From Verrucomicrobiales bacterium (GTDB taxonomy: Bacteria > Verrucomicrobiota > Verrucomicrobiia > Verrucomicrobiales > DEV007), in NCBI GenBank assembly GCA_007123695.1, contig SLGN01000247.1, forward strand, positions 1 through 5,759: a stretch of DNA of 5,759 nucleotides, in the 5' to 3' direction. The notes below the pieces were generated by a model. The model did no database searches, was not told the origin of the DNA, and was given only the letters and a program-made list of their open reading frames with translations. Position 1 is the stretch's first letter; every line of letters starts with the position of its first letter. Position numbers and translations under genes: made by a program. Positions 5,289 to 5,759 of the stretch are shown here, piece after piece.

Positions 5289-5759
5289 CTACTTTGCAGC
5301 CCCAGTCGTCCTCGTCCTCAGATCGCGCAGCGAGCGCAGATCGCCAAAGTCCGCCCCCCTCATCCGTCGAGCCCCGCTCGTCCGCTTCGGGCTCGTGCGC
5401 CCCTCCGCCTTCAGCCGCTCGAACACGTCGTCCACGAACTCCGCCGACCCGATCACCGCCCCGTCGCTGAAATAGCGAACCTTCCGCCGCAAGGTCTCCG
5501 CCAGCGGCACCGCTCCGCCAGCCTCCACGACACGGTCGCAATCCTCCTCAGCAATCCCCGCTCGCCCGCCTTCCCCCGTCACCCCGTCCGGCTTCTGCTC
5601 CCGCCCATCCGTGTAGAGCAGCAGCCGGTAGCGCCGCTGCACCTCCGCCCAGTCCGGCAGTTCCCCGGGACCCGCCGCTTCCGCAGCATCAACGGTCCCG
5701 ACACCCGCGCAGGAACCGGAATGTTCCAGCCCCTCCCGCGTGATCGACCGCAGCCCCGA
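5289..5759 (-). CDS. C-terminal part of an IS200-like/REP-associated transposase-type protein (partial)
   Basis: The frame is open from the right edge of the window to a TAG at 5289-5291, giving 156 residues of C-terminus; the start lies outside. The visible motifs are YRLLLYTDG, VRYFSDGAVIGSAEFVDDVF, SGARRMRG and DLRSLRDLR. From memory, this pattern is the C-terminal region of transposase-like proteins common in Verrucomicrobia, whose N-terminal part is a Y1 (HUH) transposase domain as in REP-associated tyrosine transposases. The catalytic His-x-His and Tyr would be outside this window, so activity cannot be judged. The GTG at 5642 is not taken as the start, because the frame stays open upstream and WAEVQRRYRLLLY reads through it as one segment. 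The linker region around AAEAAGPGELPDWAE is low-complexity. A broken or decayed copy is possible. Confidence 0.6.
   Translation of the reverse strand, partial: SGLRSITREGLEHSGSCAGVGTVDAAEAAGPGELPDWAEVQRRYRLLLYTDGREQKPDGVTGEGGRAGIAEEDCDRVVEAGGAVPLAETLRRKVRYFSDGAVIGSAEFVDDVFERLKAEGRTSPKRTSGARRMRGADFGDLRSLRDLRTRTTGAAK

Noticed and set aside
5038..5475. Plus-strand frame running through the end of the regulator and the right-hand gene
   Set aside because: Ser/Pro/Arg-rich translation typical of a wrong frame. The minus strand carries the recognisable transposase-like motifs.

Overview
This is a GC-rich bacterial window with strong third-position G/C bias, which also produces several long but false antisense reading frames. 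The protein styles point, by inference only, to Verrucomicrobia (Opitutae-like). These are a tandem UspA protein starting MKSTIRRILVPLD, a REC-PAS-HisKA_3 kinase with an EQRRIGQDIHDD box, and a transposase-like C-terminus carrying VRYFSDGAVIGS. No rRNA, tRNA, CRISPR array or complete insertion sequence was seen.

Layout. Positions 1-84 hold the Pro/Lys/Gly-rich tail of an upstream gene. Positions 227-538 encode a small lipoprotein with a BamE/SmpA-like motif. It converges on a minus-strand tandem universal stress protein (539-1393), and the two stop codons abut inside one palindrome. A 139-bp divergent intergenic region follows. It contains phased CTTGCT repeats and a strong but displaced Shine-Dalgarno sequence.

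The core is a tightly packed plus-strand signalling operon (1533-5219) of four genes, each joined to the next by a 4-nt ATGA overlap. In order they are a soluble PAS histidine kinase with the SHDLQEPL box typical of Cph1-like kinases, an Rcp1-like single-domain response regulator, a REC-PAS-HisKA_3 kinase, and a NarL/LuxR-type DNA-binding regulator. Beyond a 69-bp convergent gap, a minus-strand gene enters from the right edge; its C-terminus resembles the IS200-like/REP-associated transposases seen in Verrucomicrobia.

How the genes may work together (inference). The first kinase would phosphorylate the Rcp1-like protein and/or the N-terminal receiver of the second kinase, which in turn would control phosphorylation of the NarL-type regulator. 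That is a two-tier relay ending in transcription. The PAS domain of the first kinase has a His and an Arg at the same 20-residue spacing as the haem ligand His200 and gas-sensing Arg220 of Bradyrhizobium FixL, so a redox, gas or haem input is a testable idea. The divergent universal stress gene is a plausible target. The module architecture is of known type. The unusual aspects are the combination, the possible haem PAS domain and the odd translation-start region.
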